The translations under genes and the position numbers were made by a program. The notes below the pieces were generated by a model. That model had not been told where the DNA came from, made no database searches, and saw nothing but the letters and a program-made list of their open reading frames with translations. Shown one piece after another: positions 5,136 through 5,623 of a DNA stretch of 5,623 bases. The stretch is from JAHDDW01 sp964648795 (lineage in GTDB: Bacteria > Actinomycetota > Acidimicrobiia > Acidimicrobiales > SZUA-35), in the NCBI GenBank assembly GCA_964648795.1, contig CAZYMB010000030.1:1-5623 (forward strand), written 5' to 3'. Numbering within the stretch: position 1 is the stretch's first letter; each line of letters begins with the position of its first letter.

Positions 5136-5618
5136 ATGAAATTAGCTCTAACAATTGTGTTTGCTTTGTTGGTCGGTGTTGCTTGCACTTCAGAGGAAGA
5201 AGAGCGTCAAGAAGCAATCGCAGAAGAGGTTGTCGCCAACTTTGAAGCTTCAAGTATTGGAAATTACGAACCAGAGGTTGTAGAGGGTGTCGACGATGCG
5301 CAGCTAGCTGGAGCGACAGATGGCTCAGCTCTCGTAGGCTTGTCTGGGAATAGTGTTGAGGAGCTAGAACAAGTTGTTCTTGCAACCTACGAGCAAAGCG
5401 AAGCTGGCCTAGAGCTGGCTGTAGTGGCAGATCCGGTGTTTGTTGTTGAAGGTCAAGGAGAGTTCACCTGGGAAGTCACAGGCCTTGCCGATGACTCTGT
5501 CTCCGGTGAGAGGCTAACTATTCAGGTAACTGAAGCTGAAGGCACGATAACTATTCAAGGCGCCCTCGTTCGACCGATCTGCGCAAGAGGCGTCAGCGAA
5601 GAAGCAACCTGCCTCTAG
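5136..5618 (+). CDS. Uncharacterised acidic protein with lipoprotein-type signal peptide
   Basis: I start this gene at ATG 5136 because the next residues, MKLALTIVFALLVGVAC, form a lipoprotein-type signal: one Lys, a hydrophobic core and a cysteine at 17. The frame is open further upstream to 5031, but that stretch would put about 35 non-signal residues before the hydrophobic core and would run into the divergent gene. The residues before Cys17 are G-V-A; Gly at -3 is unusual for a lipobox, so lipidation is likely but not certain. The mature part is strongly acidic (TSEEEERQEAIAEEV after the cysteine), has a helix at about 73-89, then alternating strands at 93-105, 109-115 and 126-144 that suggest a small beta-rich or alpha/beta domain. 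It ends in a paired-cysteine motif, Cys149 and Cys159, in VRPICARGVSEEATCL, which may form a disulfide outside the membrane. The 160-aa gene is complete and ends five bases before the window edge. Function unknown. Confidence 0.8.
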   Translation: MKLALTIVFALLVGVACTSEEEERQEAIAEEVVANFEASSIGNYEPEVVEGVDDAQLAGATDGSALVGLSGNSVEELEQVVLATYEQSEAGLELAVVADPVFVVEGQGEFTWEVTGLADDSVSGERLTIQVTEAEGTITIQGALVRPICARGVSEEATCL

Positions 5619-5623
5619 TCAGA

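Overview
The window looks like bacterial chromosome from an actinomycete-like organism with middling GC. The pointers are an actinobacterial-style RecG tail, a GMP synthase ending PPGTIEWE, and several genes that appear to be transcribed without a leader, a common arrangement in Actinobacteria. An Acidimicrobiia-type lineage, perhaps aquatic, is my best guess. It rests on protein style only, not on a phylogeny. I see no phage, insertion sequence, CRISPR array, tRNA or rRNA.

Layout, left to right: (1) the last 52 codons of a probable recG (+), ending at 161; (2) an unrecognised 243-aa gene on the minus strand (178-909); (3) a short divergent promoter region (about 910-975); (4) a two-gene operon (+) of an unrecognised 55-residue protein (976-1143) and guaA, GMP synthase (1143-2714), joined by a TAATG stop/start overlap; (5) a 247-base non-coding gap carrying a plausible promoter; (6) a DUF368/PopT polyprenyl-phosphate translocase (2962-3873, +); (7) an unrecognised 216-aa protein (3942-4592, +) that reads like two tandem winged-helix folds plus a basic tail; (8) a convergent SRPBCC-fold protein (4606-5049, minus); (9) a divergent 160-aa probable lipoprotein (5136-5618, +).

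The genes do not form one obvious pathway. GuaA is purine biosynthesis, PopT is envelope lipid-carrier recycling, and the last gene is a likely surface protein. The best candidates for something undescribed are the 55-residue protein translationally coupled to guaA, the tandem winged-helix protein, and the orphan 243-aa gene. The most coherent cross-window signal is regulatory: five gene or operon starts have a TANNNT hexamer 6-9 bases before the start codon, as expected for leaderless mRNAs, and two of them share TAGGCT-N6-RTG on opposite strands. All functional statements are homology-style reading by eye; no search was run.
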